This document shows, piece after piece, positions 9,308 to 19,442 of a stretch of 64,000 nucleotides of DNA. The notes beneath the pieces are model-generated. The model made no database searches. It was not told the DNA's origin and saw nothing but the letters and a program-made list of their open reading frames with translations. This stretch comes from Campylobacter concisus (GTDB lineage: Bacteria; Campylobacterota; Campylobacteria; Campylobacterales; Campylobacteraceae): assembly GCA_002092835.1 (NCBI GenBank), contig LVWL01000023.1:20531-84530 (forward strand), written 5' to 3'. How positions within the stretch are numbered: the first letter of the stretch is position 1; each line of letters opens with the position of its first letter. The position numbers and the translations under genes are program-made.

Positions 9308-10053
9308 TTTTCACTTCGCAAAAGGCTAAATTTAGATATCAAAAATAAAAATATCCTATCTATGAGTACGCCGCAAATTCCTATCGTAAAAATGCCAACA
9401 AATATCCTATCTGCACGCGAAAGCTCCTCAGCATCAAGTATGAGATAGCCTAGTCCGCTAGAAGCTGCGATCATCTCCGCTCCCACAATCGCTCGCATCG
9501 CGTAGCCAAAACCTATGCGCATACCGACAAAAATATCTTTTATGGCATTTTTTAGGATGATTTTGTAAAAAATTTCAAATTTACTAAAACAAAAAATTTT
9601 ACCAACCTCAATAAGCTTCACATCGCAGCTAGTTAGCCCTTTTGAAATGCTTAAAAACATTGGAAAAAACGATGCTAGGATGATAATAATAATTTTTGGT
9701 GTTTCGTTTATACCAAACCAAAGTACCAAAATAGCAATAAGGCTAAGCGGCGGAACATTTCTAAAAAACTCTAGTATCCACTCGTAATAAATACTAGCTT
9801 TTGGAAATAGCGCCGCCACTCCGCCAAAAGCAAATGCCAAAACAAAAGCCAAAATATAACCAATAAATATACGCTTAAAGCTAATCGCCACATGCGTTAT
9901 TAGCTCACCACTTAAGCTCATATCAAACATTGTTTTAAGTGTCGTAATAGGACTTGGCAAGATATAAGGTGTGAAAATTTCTAGCTCACAAACGACCTGC
10001 CAGAGGGCAAAGATCGCTAGGATCAAAATGCTCTTTTTAAAAATTTCTATCAC
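9304..10053 (-). CDS. ABC transporter permease, SsuC/TauC type
   Basis: Inner-membrane permease of 249 residues with about six hydrophobic segments and the BPD-transporter coupling region around MRIGFGYAMRAIVGAEMIAA, as in SsuC and TauC. It overlaps the upstream gene by four bases and the ATPase downstream by four bases. It forms the membrane channel for the solute brought by the 7621-8538 product. Confidence 0.9.
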   Translation of the reverse strand: MIEIFKKSILILAIFALWQVVCELEIFTPYILPSPITTLKTMFDMSLSGELITHVAISFKRIFIGYILAFVLAFAFGGVAALFPKASIYYEWILEFFRNVPPLSLIAILVLWFGINETPKIIIIILASFFPMFLSISKGLTSCDVKLIEVGKIFCFSKFEIFYKIILKNAIKDIFVGMRIGFGYAMRAIVGAEMIAASSGLGYLILDAEELSRADRIFVGIFTIGICGVLIDRIFLFLISKFSLLRSEK

Positions 10054-10658
10054 AGCCCATCTCCATTATGACAGCCATTTTCACAGTATAAAAGCTCGAT
10101 GATCTGATAGTTTTTAAGCTCGCTAAATTTATATGAAAATGCGTTTTGTATCTTTTCTTTGCTGCATAAGCTTAGTGTTTTTATGCCTAAATTTTCAAAA
10201 AATCCAGGAGGAATCGGACTTGATTCTATTTTGTTTATTTGTAAATTTATATCGTTTAACTCTTTAAAATTTTTCCATGTTAAAAATGTAGTTCGCTCTA
10301 ATTTTAAAGAATTTCCAAGCTCTGCCAAATCCTCACAAGGCGTTGTTATATAAAGCCACTCACCTTCTTTTAGCTTCGAGCTAAGTTCAATGGCGCTTTC
10401 AATTAAAATGGGGTTTAAGCTTGAAATATTGTTTGAAAATTCTTTGAAATTTGATCTTATAAAATTTACAGCTCTTGGACAGCGACTGTCTAAAACCATA
10501 CCTTTAGAGCATAAATTTTTATATGAATTTTTGATATCGCTAACATGATCTTTTTCGCACTCCACTATGTTAAAGCCCTTATTTTGCAAAAGCTCTTTTA
10601 GTGCAGAGAAGTCATACATATTTTTTACAACGGGATTTAGCCAAAGTAGCTTTCTCAC
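10050..10658 (-). CDS. FeFe-hydrogenase-like (H-cluster domain) short protein
   Basis: A 202-residue protein heading the ABC operon. I see all three H-cluster-type motifs of FeFe-hydrogenase large subunits in degenerate form: SRCPRAV (Cys60; compare TSCCPxW), TTPCEDL (Cys108; compare MPCxxK) and LLYCENGCHNGDGL (Cys192, Cys196; compare MACxxGCxxGGG). The segment FLTWKNFKEL also resembles the family LTTRELA. It lacks the N-terminal ferredoxin domains and the second L1 cysteine, so hydrogenase activity is doubtful; it may bind a plain 4Fe-4S cluster as a sensor. Assignment rests on motif order only. Confidence 0.6.
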   Translation of the reverse strand: MRKLLWLNPVVKNMYDFSALKELLQNKGFNIVECEKDHVSDIKNSYKNLCSKGMVLDSRCPRAVNFIRSNFKEFSNNISSLNPILIESAIELSSKLKEGEWLYITTPCEDLAELGNSLKLERTTFLTWKNFKELNDINLQINKIESSPIPPGFFENLGIKTLSLCSKEKIQNAFSYKFSELKNYQIIELLYCENGCHNGDGL

Positions 10659-10719
10659 GAGTTCTCCGTAATTTTAATAATAGAAATCAAGATTCTATCA
10701 TTTAAAAATTTAAACCAAG

Positions 10720-10758
10720 TAAAAAGAGCCTCTTATGACTAAAATCATAAAAGATAGG
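10720..10758 (-). terminator. terminator after the 10782-11783 gene
   Basis: On the minus strand a hairpin of about CTTTTATGA / TCATAAGAG with flanking GCC/GGC is followed by CTCTTTTT. It lies about 25 bases beyond the stop of the hypothetical gene. Confidence 0.6.
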
Positions 10759-10781
10759 CAGTACAAAAATATAAATTTAGC

Positions 10782-11783
10782 CTACACTTTTATATCTAAT
10801 TTCTGTTTTTGCTCCACTTTTTCCATTAGTTTTAGTATATCAACTCCGTTTTTCTCAAGTTGCATTAGCTCCTTAAGATAGGCAAATTTCTCATCTTTGT
10901 TGATGTCGTAAGTAGCCAGTTTCTCGCTTCGTCCGATCACTGAAGCATAGACTTTGTTGCCATCAAGTTTGTCCGTATTTTGCACATTATAAAGCGAGAG
11001 TACACCCTCTACCACCTCTTTAAAATCCGCCCCACTCTTCATGCCAGCTTTCATGAGCATAAGAAATCTCTGTCTGCTCTCTTCATCAGTGAAATTTATA
11101 TTTTGTAGCGTCTGGTACTCAATTGGTGGCTTATTAGTGCTTGTTAGCATAGAGATAGCCTTTTTGCCTATCGTAATGCTCTCCACACCGACTCTTTCGC
11201 CAAGATACTGCCTAAGTGCATAATCAATCCACTTATCTTTAAACTCATCTATGCTTAGGTCTTTATCAAGTATCTCAAACCCTTCCACGTGGCTCTTGTG
11301 ACCAAGCCCAAGAAGTGTGTTATCAAGTTTTGATGTATACTCTTTTGCAAAGAGATCGATATCTGTTGGATAATATCCTATGATCTCTTCGTGAGCTCTG
11401 CCAAAGCCAAGTGCTTTGGTCTGGTTGATAAAATTTTTGAGATCATTTATCTCATCTTGGCTGACTTGTTTGTCATATCCCATGAGCTTGCCCCAGATGC
11501 TTATCTTGCCATTAGCAGCTATGCCTGATAGCGAGAAATTGCTAGCAAATGTTAGATTCTCACTATTTTTTTGAAATTTTGTCGTATTTGTTTCATTTAA
11601 ATTTATTGGCTCACCTCTAGTATCGGTATGACTTTTTTGCTCATCAACCAAACTACTAGATAAATCATTTAAAGAATTTTTGCCTGTATTTGGTTTAGTA
11701 TTATTAGTATCAAGCTCTTGCGCTCTACTACTTTGCGAGCCAATATAAAAATTTGTCCCAACTCCATTTACACTACCTATCAT
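10782..11783 (-). CDS. hypothetical protein
   Basis: A 333-residue protein I do not recognise. The first 75 residues are polar and Ser/Asn/Thr-rich, like the disordered N-termini of secreted or flagellum-associated proteins. The remainder is helical and soluble, with no signal peptide, membrane segment or catalytic motif. Its C-terminal half (residues 200-330) is charged and may form a coiled coil near the end. It is monocistronic, with its own terminator and about 275 bases between it and the ribosomal terminator region. Confidence 0.65.
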   Translation of the reverse strand: MIGSVNGVGTNFYIGSQSSRAQELDTNNTKPNTGKNSLNDLSSSLVDEQKSHTDTRGEPINLNETNTTKFQKNSENLTFASNFSLSGIAANGKISIWGKLMGYDKQVSQDEINDLKNFINQTKALGFGRAHEEIIGYYPTDIDLFAKEYTSKLDNTLLGLGHKSHVEGFEILDKDLSIDEFKDKWIDYALRQYLGERVGVESITIGKKAISMLTSTNKPPIEYQTLQNINFTDEESRQRFLMLMKAGMKSGADFKEVVEGVLSLYNVQNTDKLDGNKVYASVIGRSEKLATYDINKDEKFAYLKELMQLEKNGVDILKLMEKVEQKQKLDIKV

Positions 11784-12019
11784 CTCAAATCCTTTGAAAT
11801 TTATTAGATGCCTGAAACAAATATCGTCTTAATAAAATAAAATTTTAGCATAGAGTTCAAAGGTAAAAATTTAAAATATATGATTTTAGATTAAAGGATT
11901 TACAACTTTTAACTATAAAATTTATGGTTTTGGTTAATAATTTTGGTAGATAATTAAAGAAATTTATAGCTTTAAAAAACTTTTGGAAAAAGGATTTTAT
12001 TTTAAAAGTGGGAAATTTT

Positions 12020-12053
12020 ATATAAAAAATAAAAAAGAGAGCCGAAGCTCTCT
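12020..12053 (-). terminator. rho-independent terminator of the ribosomal protein cluster
   Basis: Minus-strand stem AGAGAGC-TTCG-GCTCTCT with a stable UUCG tetraloop, followed directly by TTTTTTATTTTTT, five bases past the rplQ stop. A textbook strong terminator. Confidence 0.93.
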
Positions 12054-12058
12054 AATAA

Positions 12059-12415
12059 TTATTCAACTACTAGCTCTATATAAGCCATCTCTGCCGCGTC
12101 GCCTCTGCGAACACGAGTCTTGATGATTCTTGTATAGCCACCATTGCGCTCTTTGAATTTTGGAGCTACTTCAGTAACTAATTTATTTGTTGTTTCTTTG
12201 TCTTGTAAAGAAGCAAATACTGCTCTATGAGCATTAGAGTCACCTTTTTTAGCTCTTGTGATTAGCTTTTCAACATAGCTTCTAAGCTCTTTTGCTTTTG
12301 GTAAAGTCGTCTCTATCTTTTCACTTTTGATGATAGCTATCGCCAAATTTTTAAGCAATGCAGATCTATGAGATGACGTTCTACCAAGTTTGCGATATCC
12401 GTGTTTATGTCTCAT
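12059..12415 (-). CDS. rplQ: 50S ribosomal protein L17
   Basis: Large-subunit protein of 118 residues, starting [17 protein letters not shown], the invariant L17 N-terminus, and ending in the [14 protein letters not shown] strand. It is the last gene of the cluster, 11 bases after rpoA and just before the terminator. Confidence 0.97.
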   Translation of the reverse strand: MRHKHGYRKLGRTSSHRSALLKNLAIAIIKSEKIETTLPKAKELRSYVEKLITRAKKGDSNAHRAVFASLQDKETTNKLVTEVAPKFKERNGGYTRIIKTRVRRGDAAEMAYIELVVE

Positions 12416-12426
12416 CTATTGTCCTT

Positions 12427-13442
12427 TTATTCTTTTACACTCATTTGTGCTTTAAGCTCGGTTATTTTCTTTCTTAGTTGCTCTTTGCCATCTTTTAACA
12501 CATCGGCACCAACTGGATAGCCTATCTCTTCCATAACCGCTTTAATCTCTTCAAGAGATTTTTTACCTAAATTTTTAAGCTCTTTAAGCTCATTTTCGTC
12601 CATTAGCGCAAGCTCGCCAATAAATCTAATATCAGCTTTGTCAAGGCAGTTGAAGCTTCTAGCGCTTAAATTTAGATCTTCTACGCTAGAAAGTAACTTT
12701 GAAAACTCACCGCCTGCACTTGAGCTAGTAACTGGAGTACTAACATCAATATCTAAAATTCCTTTAAATACTGACATTTGTTGATACATAGCTTCTAAAC
12801 AATTTTTAAAAGCCTCTATCGGACTAACTTGACCATCAGTTGTTATAGTAAATACGATCTTTTCATAGTCCGGATCATCCTCAACTAAGACATTTTGTAT
12901 ATCATAAACTGCTTTTTTAACAGGTGTAAAAAAAGCATCAAGTGCGATATAGTCGTCTTCAATCTCTTCTCTGATCTCTTCACTAGGAACATATCCGATA
13001 CCTTTTTGAATGATAACTGAAAAATTTAACTCAGCATCTTCGTTTATTGTAGCAAGGTATGCGTCTGGGTTAACGATCTCAACTAGATCATTATTTAGAT
13101 CAGCCCCAGTTATCTCTTTTGGTCCTTTAAAGCTATACTCTATAACTTCGCGCTCACTGGTACTTTTTAATTTAAATCTGATCTTTTTCAAATTTATAAT
13201 AAAAAAAGCTACGTCTTCTAGCATACCACGCATACTATCAAATTCATGCTAACGCCTTTTATCTTTACACCAATAGGAGCAAAACCTACTGTGCTTGTGT
13301 AAAGAAGACGACGCAATGGGTGAGCCAAGGTAACAGCATAACCCGCCTCAAAAGGATATGCTGTAATGTTAGCAACATTTTCACTAACACTTTTAACTTC
13401 AATTTCAGTTGGCATATAAGCTGATGTAGTAATCTTTCTCAT
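12427..13442 (-). CDS. rpoA: RNA polymerase alpha subunit, reading frame broken once (probable sequence error)
   Basis: Alpha subunit, which nucleates RNA polymerase assembly and contacts upstream promoter DNA. The first 70 residues ([20 protein letters not shown]) lie in one frame; the rest, from MRGMLEDV at 13233, lies in another, including the C-terminal domain helices ([18 protein letters not shown]). Adding one C near 13248 (AGCATGAA to AGCCATGAA) restores [17 protein letters not shown], giving about 337 residues. Because rpoA is essential, the break is almost certainly not real. Confidence 0.93.
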
Positions 13443-13456
13443 CTTTATACCCTCTA

Positions 13457-14083
13457 TTATTTTGAATAAAGCTCTACTATAAATCTTTCCTCAACAGGAA
13501 TGATAACCTCTTCTCTTTCTGGATTTCTAGTGAAAATTCCAAATTTTTTCTCTTTTTCAACATCTACCCAAGCAACAATACCAGTTTGTGCTGTAAGATC
13601 TATCGCACGAACAATTTGTGGATTGTTTTTAGATTTTTCAACAATCTCTACTTTTGCACCTGGCTCAACTCTATAAGATGGGATGTCCACTCTCTTGCCA
13701 TTTACTAAAATATGTCCGTGAGTTACAAGCTGGCGAGCAAAACGACGAGTTGTTGCAAAGCCCATTCTGTAAACAACATTATCTAATCTTTGCTCTAGTA
13801 GTTGAACCAAAAGGGCACCAGTATTGCCCTCGCGGCGTGCTGCTTCTTGGAACAATCTTCTAAATTGTTTCTCTGAAACACCGTACATAAATTTAGCTTT
13901 TTGTTTCTCACGAAGTTGTAAGCCATATTCGCTTATTTTTGCTCTTCTTTGTCCATGTTGTCCTGGCGCATAAGGTCTTTTTTCAAAAGCACTTTTACCA
14001 GCAAGTCTTCTTTCGCCTTTTAACGCAAGAGACACACCAAGACGTCTTTCTAATTTTTCAACAGGTCCTGTATATCTAGCCAT
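13457..14083 (-). CDS. rpsD: 30S ribosomal protein S4
   Basis: Primary 16S rRNA-binding protein of 208 residues. The S4 RNA-binding domain is visible ([34 protein letters not shown]), as is the N-terminal [13 protein letters not shown] typical of Gram-negative forms without zinc cysteines. In other bacteria S4 represses the alpha operon; its place between rpsK and rpoA is compatible with that. Confidence 0.97.
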   Translation of the reverse strand: MARYTGPVEKLERRLGVSLALKGERRLAGKSAFEKRPYAPGQHGQRRAKISEYGLQLREKQKAKFMYGVSEKQFRRLFQEAARREGNTGALLVQLLEQRLDNVVYRMGFATTRRFARQLVTHGHILVNGKRVDIPSYRVEPGAKVEIVEKSKNNPQIVRAIDLTAQTGIVAWVDVEKEKKFGIFTRNPEREEVIIPVEERFIVELYSK

Positions 14084-14108
14084 AATAATTTCTCCTATTT
14101 TTCTCTAA

Positions 14109-14501
14109 TTATACGCGGCGGCGTTTTGGCGGTCTACAACCATTGTGTGGTAAAGGTGTAATGTCTTTAAAGAAAGATACTTTAATTCCTTCAACAGTTC
14201 CTACACTTTTAACAGCCGTTTCACGTCCGCTACCTGGACCTTGAACCTTAATACCAACTTCTTTTATACCATGCTCTTTTGCCTTATTTAGAGCATCTTC
14301 AACTGCCTGTTGGGCTGCATAAGGAGTTGATTTTTTACTACCTTTAAAGCCTAAGCCACCTGCACTACTCCATGCAATAGCATTTCCCATTTCATCAGTT
14401 ACAGTTACCATAGTATTGTTAAATGTTGCACTGATATAAACGATACCTTTGGCTATACTTTTTCTAACTACTTTTTTCTTAACAATTTTTCTTTTCGCCA
14501 T
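14109..14501 (-). CDS. rpsK: 30S ribosomal protein S11
   Basis: Platform protein of 130 residues, with the conserved core [31 protein letters not shown] and the C-terminal [12 protein letters not shown]. It lies 22 bases after rpsM and 25 before rpsD. Confidence 0.98.
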   Translation of the reverse strand: MAKRKIVKKKVVRKSIAKGIVYISATFNNTMVTVTDEMGNAIAWSSAGGLGFKGSKKSTPYAAQQAVEDALNKAKEHGIKEVGIKVQGPGSGRETAVKSVGTVEGIKVSFFKDITPLPHNGCRPPKRRRV

Positions 14502-14523
14502 TTATTATCCTTTAACCCTTGCC

Positions 14524-14892
14524 TTACTTAGTAGCTGCACCGACAGTTTTACGTCTGCCTTTTCTGGTTCTAGCATTAGTTTTAGTCTTTTGACCACGAA
14601 CAGGAAGACCTTTTCTGTGGCGAAGACCTCTATAACTTCCAAGATCCATAAGAGCTTTGATATCCATAGCAACTTGTTTTCTCAAATCACCCTCAACGAT
14701 ATGATGCTCTTGAATTTCTTTACGAATAGCTGCCGCTTCGTCTTCACTAAGCTCATAGACTCTCTTGTCATAAGAAATTCCAGCTGCGTCAAGAATTTGA
14801 CGAGATTTATAAAGACCTATACCATAGATATAAGTCAAACCATACTCTATTCTCTTTTTGTTTGGTAAATCTACACCTGCAATACGTGCCAT
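14524..14892 (-). CDS. rpsM: 30S ribosomal protein S13
   Basis: Head protein of 122 residues contacting the P-site tRNA and 50S bridge. It begins [26 protein letters not shown] and ends in a basic tail containing [21 protein letters not shown]. It follows rpmJ by three bases. Confidence 0.98.
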   Translation of the reverse strand: MARIAGVDLPNKKRIEYGLTYIYGIGLYKSRQILDAAGISYDKRVYELSEDEAAAIRKEIQEHHIVEGDLRKQVAMDIKALMDLGSYRGLRHRKGLPVRGQKTKTNARTRKGRRKTVGAATK

Positions 14893-14895
14893 GCC

Positions 14896-15009
14896 TTATC
14901 CTTGTCTTTGTTTATGTTTTGGATTTTCGCAGATAACACGAATTATGCCACTACGTTTGACAATTTTACATTTGTCACACATCTTCTTTACAGAAGGACG
15001 AACTTTCAT
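14896..15009 (-). CDS. rpmJ: 50S ribosomal protein L36
   Basis: A 37-residue zinc-type L36: starts [11 protein letters not shown], with Cys11, Cys14 and Cys27 and a final His ([11 protein letters not shown] ... CENPKHKQ) forming the zinc ribbon. Typical length. It lies three bases before rpsM, but 190 bases separate it from infA, and that gap holds three hairpins. Confidence 0.96.
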   Translation of the reverse strand: MKVRPSVKKMCDKCKIVKRSGIIRVICENPKHKQRQG

Positions 15010-15054
15010 TTTAGTCTCCTAAAAATTTATTCCACTTTTTTAGGGGCTGCATCA

Positions 15055-15140
15055 GGTCTAAAGAAATAATTTAGACCAACTATTTTCAAAATAAGTGGGG
15101 AACTTTGAAAATAATTCTTCATACAGCTTTTCGCAAAGCT
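15055..15140 (-). repeat. three consecutive hairpins between infA and rpmJ
   Basis: Perfect inverted repeats: GGTCTAAA/TTTAGACC (15055-15077), TATTTTCAAA/TTTGAAAATA (15081-15113) and AGCTTT/AAAGCT with a TCGC loop (15125-15140). They fall in the longest spacer of this half of the ribosomal cluster. They could be an RNA control or processing region; that is inference. Confidence 0.6.
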
Positions 15141-15198
15141 TAGATTTTATCCAAAACCAGCTTTAATTTTACTTAGCATATTTACCACAAAGTCAAAT

Positions 15199-15417
15199 TT
15201 ACTTATATCTATAAGTGATCCTGCCCTTGTCTAGGCTATATGGCGTAAGTTCTACTTTTACTCGGTCGCCAGGCATTATCTTTATATAATGCATTCTCAT
15301 CTTACCGGCGATATGACATAAAATTATATGTTTGTTGTCAAGCTCAACTTTAAAAGTTGCATTTGGCAGTGCTTCAACAACATTTCCATCAATCTCAATG
15401 ACATCGTCTTTTGCCAC
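15199..15417 (-). CDS. infA: translation initiation factor IF-1
   Basis: OB-fold initiation factor of 72 residues, the family's usual length. It reads [20 protein letters not shown] and ends [10 protein letters not shown], as in other bacteria. It lies downstream of map with a 34-base gap, within the secY-map-infA-rpmJ order common in bacteria. Confidence 0.97.
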
Positions 15418-15451
15418 AAACTCTCCTTTCTTTAAATTTTTGCTATAAATT

Positions 15452-16210
15452 TTATGCTTGGCTTAAAATTTCGGCTTTGCCATTAACTATCGCCATACAA
15501 TGCTCATAATGGCTGGTTCTTAAACCATCTTTTGAGGTTACTTTCCAGTTATCGCTTCCTAAAACTGGCGTGCCGTCTTTTTGGCAGATCATCGGCTCTA
15601 TACAAAAAACCATTCCATCTTTTATCTTTGGTCCGGCTTTTGGGTTATGTCCCTCAAGGTAGTTTGGAATTTCTGGCTCTTCGTGTGGCCTTCTACCTAT
15701 ACCGTGACCACAATATCCACGCAAAGGCACATAGCCTCTACCTAGTATAAATTTCTCAAGCTCGTAGCAAATTTCTTTAAAATGCATACCAGCTCTTATG
15801 AAATCTATCGCAAAATATAGTGCATCTTTTGAGCAAGCTATCAAGGCTTCATCTTCTTTTGAAATTTTACCAACCCCAAAAGTCCTAGCTGAATCACCAA
15901 AATAACCATCTAAATTTGAGCCAATATCAACACTAACGATATCGCCCTCTTTTAGTTTGTATTCATTTGGAATTCCGTGGATCACCACTTCATTGACGCT
16001 TATGCAAGCTGCATTTGGGAAGCCATAAAGACCTTTAAAAGCAGGTTTTGCCCCAGCAGCCCTTATCATATCTTCACAAATTTTATCTATCTCAAGAAGG
16101 GAAATTCCAGGCTTTATAATCGTAGAAATGTAATCAAGAGTTCGAGCGACGATCTTGTTCGCCGCTCTCATTTTCTCTATCTCAGCTGGTCTTTTTAGCG
16201 TGATAGCCAT
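15452..16210 (-). CDS. map: type I methionine aminopeptidase
   Basis: Removes the N-terminal methionine from new proteins. Its 252 residues carry the metal-binding pattern of the pita-bread fold: VSVDIG (Asp), GDSARTF (Asp), [16 protein letters not shown] (His, then Glu) and CIEPM (Glu), plus a final Glu region. Its start is one base from the secY stop. Confidence 0.96.
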   Translation of the reverse strand: MAITLKRPAEIEKMRAANKIVARTLDYISTIIKPGISLLEIDKICEDMIRAAGAKPAFKGLYGFPNAACISVNEVVIHGIPNEYKLKEGDIVSVDIGSNLDGYFGDSARTFGVGKISKEDEALIACSKDALYFAIDFIRAGMHFKEICYELEKFILGRGYVPLRGYCGHGIGRRPHEEPEIPNYLEGHNPKAGPKIKDGMVFCIEPMICQKDGTPVLGSDNWKVTSKDGLRTSHYEHCMAIVNGKAEILSQA

Positions 16211-16211
16211 T

Positions 16212-17474
16212 TTATAGACCTACTGCACTTAGAGTTTGGTATTTATTTGTATAAGACTGAGCTTCTATACGTCTCATAGTATCAAGTGCTACTGAAACAA
16301 CGATAAGTACTGACGTGCCACCAAAATAAAATGGAACACCCATAGTCTTTACAAGTACCCAAGGTAGTGTTGAAATGATACCCAAGTATAAAGCACCGCC
16401 CAAAGTTAGCCTGCCAGCTACTTCATTTAGATAGCTAGCTGTACTCTCGCCTGGCCTAACACCTGGGATAAATCCGCCTTGTTTTTTCAAATTTTCACTT
16501 ATATCTTTTGTGTTAAACACGATCGATGCATAGAAAAACGCAAAGAAGATGATAAATAAAAATGTTAAAAAGTTAAACATATAGCCATTTGGACTTAAAA
16601 AGTCGTTGATAGCTTGGATGATCGGATTTGTACTAGCTTGTAAAATAGTACTAGGAAACATCAAAATCGCACTAGCAAATATCGGTGGGATAACGCCGCT
16701 TAAATTTACTTTGATCGGTATATAGTTCATTATACGTTTGTTTTGATTTTCCATTATCACTTTTCTTGAGTAAGAAATAGGAATACGCCTTTCGCCCATC
16801 TCGACAAATATAATAGCACCAATAGTAGCTAAGATAATCACCAAAATAGCGATAACTGTTAGGAAATTCATCTCAGAAGTATTTACCAAATTTACAGTTC
16901 CACCGATCGCACTAGGTATGCCAGAGACGATACCAGCAAAGATGATAAGACTTATACCGTTGCCTATACCACGCTGTGTTATTTGCTCACCTATCCACAT
17001 AAGCAGCATAGTTCCAGTTAGCATAGATACAGCAGATATCGCGATAAATAAATTTATATCTATCATGATAGCTTGTTCGCCACCGCGTCCGCTTAAGCTT
17101 TGAAGTCCAATAGAAACACCGATTGATTGCACAAGAGTGATGACAATTGTTGCATAGCGTATAATTTGCATATATTTTTGCATACCGTCACGCTCTTTTT
17201 TCATCTGACCTAATTTCGGAAATGTTGCTGCTAAAAGCTCCATAATGATCGAAGCTGTAATGTAAGGCATAATACCTAGAGAGATTATACTTAAACGCTC
17301 AGCAGCTTTACCGCTAAACATATTAAATAGACCCAAGGCATTGCTATTGTTTGAATTAAAAAATTCTTTAATTACGTCGACATTAACACCAGGAACTGGC
17401 ACATAAGCCAGTATCCTGTATGCGAACAAAAATGCCAACGTGATTAAAATCTTGTTGGTCAGTGTTTTATCCAT
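16212..17474 (-). CDS. secY: preprotein translocase subunit SecY
   Basis: Channel subunit of the Sec translocon, 420 residues with about ten membrane segments. Recognisable parts are the N-terminal KILITLAFLFAYRILAYVPVPGV, plug region, MGERRIPISYSRK cytosolic loop and GGFIPGVRPGE loop. Its first base overlaps the last base of rplO. SecG is encoded at 46087-46416. Confidence 0.97.
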   Translation of the reverse strand: MDKTLTNKILITLAFLFAYRILAYVPVPGVNVDVIKEFFNSNNSNALGLFNMFSGKAAERLSIISLGIMPYITASIIMELLAATFPKLGQMKKERDGMQKYMQIIRYATIVITLVQSIGVSIGLQSLSGRGGEQAIMIDINLFIAISAVSMLTGTMLLMWIGEQITQRGIGNGISLIIFAGIVSGIPSAIGGTVNLVNTSEMNFLTVIAILVIILATIGAIIFVEMGERRIPISYSRKVIMENQNKRIMNYIPIKVNLSGVIPPIFASAILMFPSTILQASTNPIIQAINDFLSPNGYMFNFLTFLFIIFFAFFYASIVFNTKDISENLKKQGGFIPGVRPGESTASYLNEVAGRLTLGGALYLGIISTLPWVLVKTMGVPFYFGGTSVLIVVSVALDTMRRIEAQSYTNKYQTLSAVGL

Positions 17475-17875
17475 TATTTTGTTCCGCTAACGCTAACGTT
17501 CTCGTCTTTAATCTTAGAAGCAAGAGCTTTTGCGCTTGCACCAATTAGTTTTATCTTAGTAACGCTCTTTGAAATTTTATGAACGCTAGCTATTGTTGCT
17601 ATTGAAATTTCAGCAAGCTCTTTTATAGCTGTGATCTTCTCAACATTGATAACATAAGGTTTTTCAAATTTTGATGCAAAGCCTACTTTTGGAAGACGTC
17701 TTTGAAGTGGTTGTTGTCCGCCTTCAAAACCTCTTTTTTCATTGTAGCCTTTTCTTGCTCTTTGACCTTTGTTACCTTTGCCAGCAGTTTTACCATTGCC
17801 ACTGCCTTGACCACGACCTATTCTTTTAGATGCGTGTGTTGAACCTGCTGCAGGTGTTAATTTTTCTAATGCCAT
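17474..17875 (-). CDS. rplO: 50S ribosomal protein L15
   Basis: L15, 133 residues, with the Gly/Arg/Lys-rich N-terminal arm ([21 protein letters not shown], then [17 protein letters not shown]). It ends one base inside secY and starts 15 bases after rpsE. Confidence 0.97.
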   Translation of the reverse strand: MALEKLTPAAGSTHASKRIGRGQGSGNGKTAGKGNKGQRARKGYNEKRGFEGGQQPLQRRLPKVGFASKFEKPYVINVEKITAIKELAEISIATIASVHKISKSVTKIKLIGASAKALASKIKDENVSVSGTK

Positions 17876-17890
17876 CTTAACTCCTTTCTC

Positions 17891-18334
17891 TTAGCTTTTT
17901 AGCAAACTAAGTGCTTTGATAGTAGCACGAACGACGTTTGCTGAGTTGTTTGAGCCAAGTGATTTAGTAAGGATATCCTTAATACCTGCAAGCTCGATAA
18001 TAGGACGTGCACTACCACCAGCGATAACACCAGTACCCTCGCTAGCTGGGCGAAGTAGCATTCTACTTGCGTTGTATTTTACCTCTACATCGTGAGGGAT
18101 AGTTGTGCCTTTGATCTTAACATGGATAATATTTTTAAATGCGTCGTCAATTGCTTTTCTCATCGCATCTGGCACCTCTTTAGCTTTGCCATATCCAAAG
18201 CCAACTAGGCCATTTCTATTACCAACAACAACTAAAGCTGTAAATCTAAATCTACGACCACCTTTAACAACCTTTGTAACCCGACCGATATCGACGATTA
18301 CTTCTTCAAATTCTTCTCTATTATATTTTTCCAT
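17891..18334 (-). CDS. rpsE: 30S ribosomal protein S5
   Basis: S5, 147 residues, involved in decoding accuracy. The double-stranded RNA-binding-like domain reads [20 protein letters not shown], followed by [20 protein letters not shown] and the C-terminal [11 protein letters not shown]. It is a little shorter than E. coli S5, as in other campylobacters. Confidence 0.97.
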   Translation of the reverse strand: MEKYNREEFEEVIVDIGRVTKVVKGGRRFRFTALVVVGNRNGLVGFGYGKAKEVPDAMRKAIDDAFKNIIHVKIKGTTIPHDVEVKYNASRMLLRPASEGTGVIAGGSARPIIELAGIKDILTKSLGSNNSANVVRATIKALSLLKS

Positions 18335-18349
18335 CGATTTTCCTTTGGG

Positions 18350-18706
18350 TTATAGCTTGATGCCATTTTCTCTTAAAGCTTCAGCAAATGCTGCGATAAC
18401 GCCATGATACAAATAACCATTTCTATCAAAAACTGCAACATCTATCTTCTTAGCTTTTAAAGCCTTAGCAAATTCTTTAGCTAAAGTGACCGCACCTTCT
18501 TTATTTGCTTTTATGCCTATTTTTCTACCATCTACTGCTGCTAGTGTAGTAGCAGTAACGTCATCAATTGCTTGAACATAAAGAGTTCTGTTTGATTTGA
18601 AAATAGAAACTCTTGGGCAAGTTGCAACACCAGAAATTTTACCTCTGATTCTTCTTTTTCTCTTAATTCTAAGAGCGATTTTTCTTTTTAATACTTTTGC
18701 TGTCAT
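18350..18706 (-). CDS. rplR: 50S ribosomal protein L18
   Basis: L18, 118 residues, binding 5S rRNA. The core RPRVSIF-like segment appears as [20 protein letters not shown], and the end has [21 protein letters not shown], both family hallmarks. Confidence 0.97.
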   Translation of the reverse strand: MTAKVLKRKIALRIKRKRRIRGKISGVATCPRVSIFKSNRTLYVQAIDDVTATTLAAVDGRKIGIKANKEGAVTLAKEFAKALKAKKIDVAVFDRNGYLYHGVIAAFAEALRENGIKL

Positions 18707-18716
18707 TTACCGCTCC

Positions 18717-19253
18717 TTACTTCTTAGATGTCTTGCCCGCTTTGCGGATGATGCGTTCTTCTAGATATTTAACGCCTTTGCCTTTATATGGCTCAGGCGG
18801 TCTAAATCCTCTAACTTGAGCAGCCACTTGACCTACTACTTGTTTGTCATCGCCTTTGATAGTAATAACGTTTTTCTCAACACTAGCTTCAACGCCTGCT
18901 GGTAGCTCATAGTTGATAAGGTGTGAAAAACCAAGAGAAAGCTCTAAAATTTTACCTTTTGCAGCTGCTTTGTAACCAACGCCGTTGATCTCAAGCTGGC
19001 GAGTGAATCCCGCAGTGATACCAGTTACGATGTTGTTAGCAAGTGCTCTATATGTTCCCCAGTAAGCTCTACTTTGGCGATCTTCGCCTTTTGGAGCAAA
19101 AACTATATGACCATTTTCTATCTTGACATCAACGTGACCTTTTGTGTCAAGCTCTTTTATATGATTGCCCTTTTTAAATTTTAGGACATTATTTTCAACG
19201 CTAACGTCTACACCACTTGGGATAGCGATAGGCTGTTTTCCAATACGTGACAT
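18717..19253 (-). CDS. rplF: 50S ribosomal protein L6
   Basis: L6, 178 residues, near the GTPase centre. Starts [15 protein letters not shown] and includes the conserved [10 protein letters not shown] and [13 protein letters not shown] segments. It is separated from rpsH by 189 bases, an unusually long spacer for this cluster. Confidence 0.97.
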   Translation of the reverse strand: MSRIGKQPIAIPSGVDVSVENNVLKFKKGNHIKELDTKGHVDVKIENGHIVFAPKGEDRQSRAYWGTYRALANNIVTGITAGFTRQLEINGVGYKAAAKGKILELSLGFSHLINYELPAGVEASVEKNVITIKGDDKQVVGQVAAQVRGFRPPEPYKGKGVKYLEERIIRKAGKTSKK

Positions 19254-19320
19254 TTTTTTCCTTTACTTGTCTAGGGTGTTCCTACATTTACGAATAAACA
19301 CCACAATGCCGTAAATTTTA

Positions 19321-19420
19321 TCGTCAAATTTGACGAAACCTTCATTGAATTTCTAAATTTAGCTTTGGCAAAATCTAAAATTCTACCAAGCTAAAAATTT
19401 AACCTTACCTTCATAAGGTT
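19321..19420. repeat. two inverted repeats in the rpsH-rplF spacer
   Basis: The 189-base spacer holds a perfect 16-base palindrome, TCGTCAAATTTGACGA (19321-19336), and a second hairpin AACCTTA/TAAGGTT (19401-19420) close to the rpsH stop. Neither has a clear T-run, so read-through is expected. Confidence 0.55.
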
Positions 19421-19442
19421 AAATAGCGTTTAATGCAGTTTA

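Noticed and set aside
12427..13442. Programmed frameshift in rpoA
   Set aside because: No slippery sequence or pseudoknot at the break, and the same one-base loss pattern occurs in unrelated genes, so an error is simpler.
14449..14868. 139-codon frame opposite rpsM
   Set aside because: Antisense to a conserved ribosomal protein gene, with no independent start signals.
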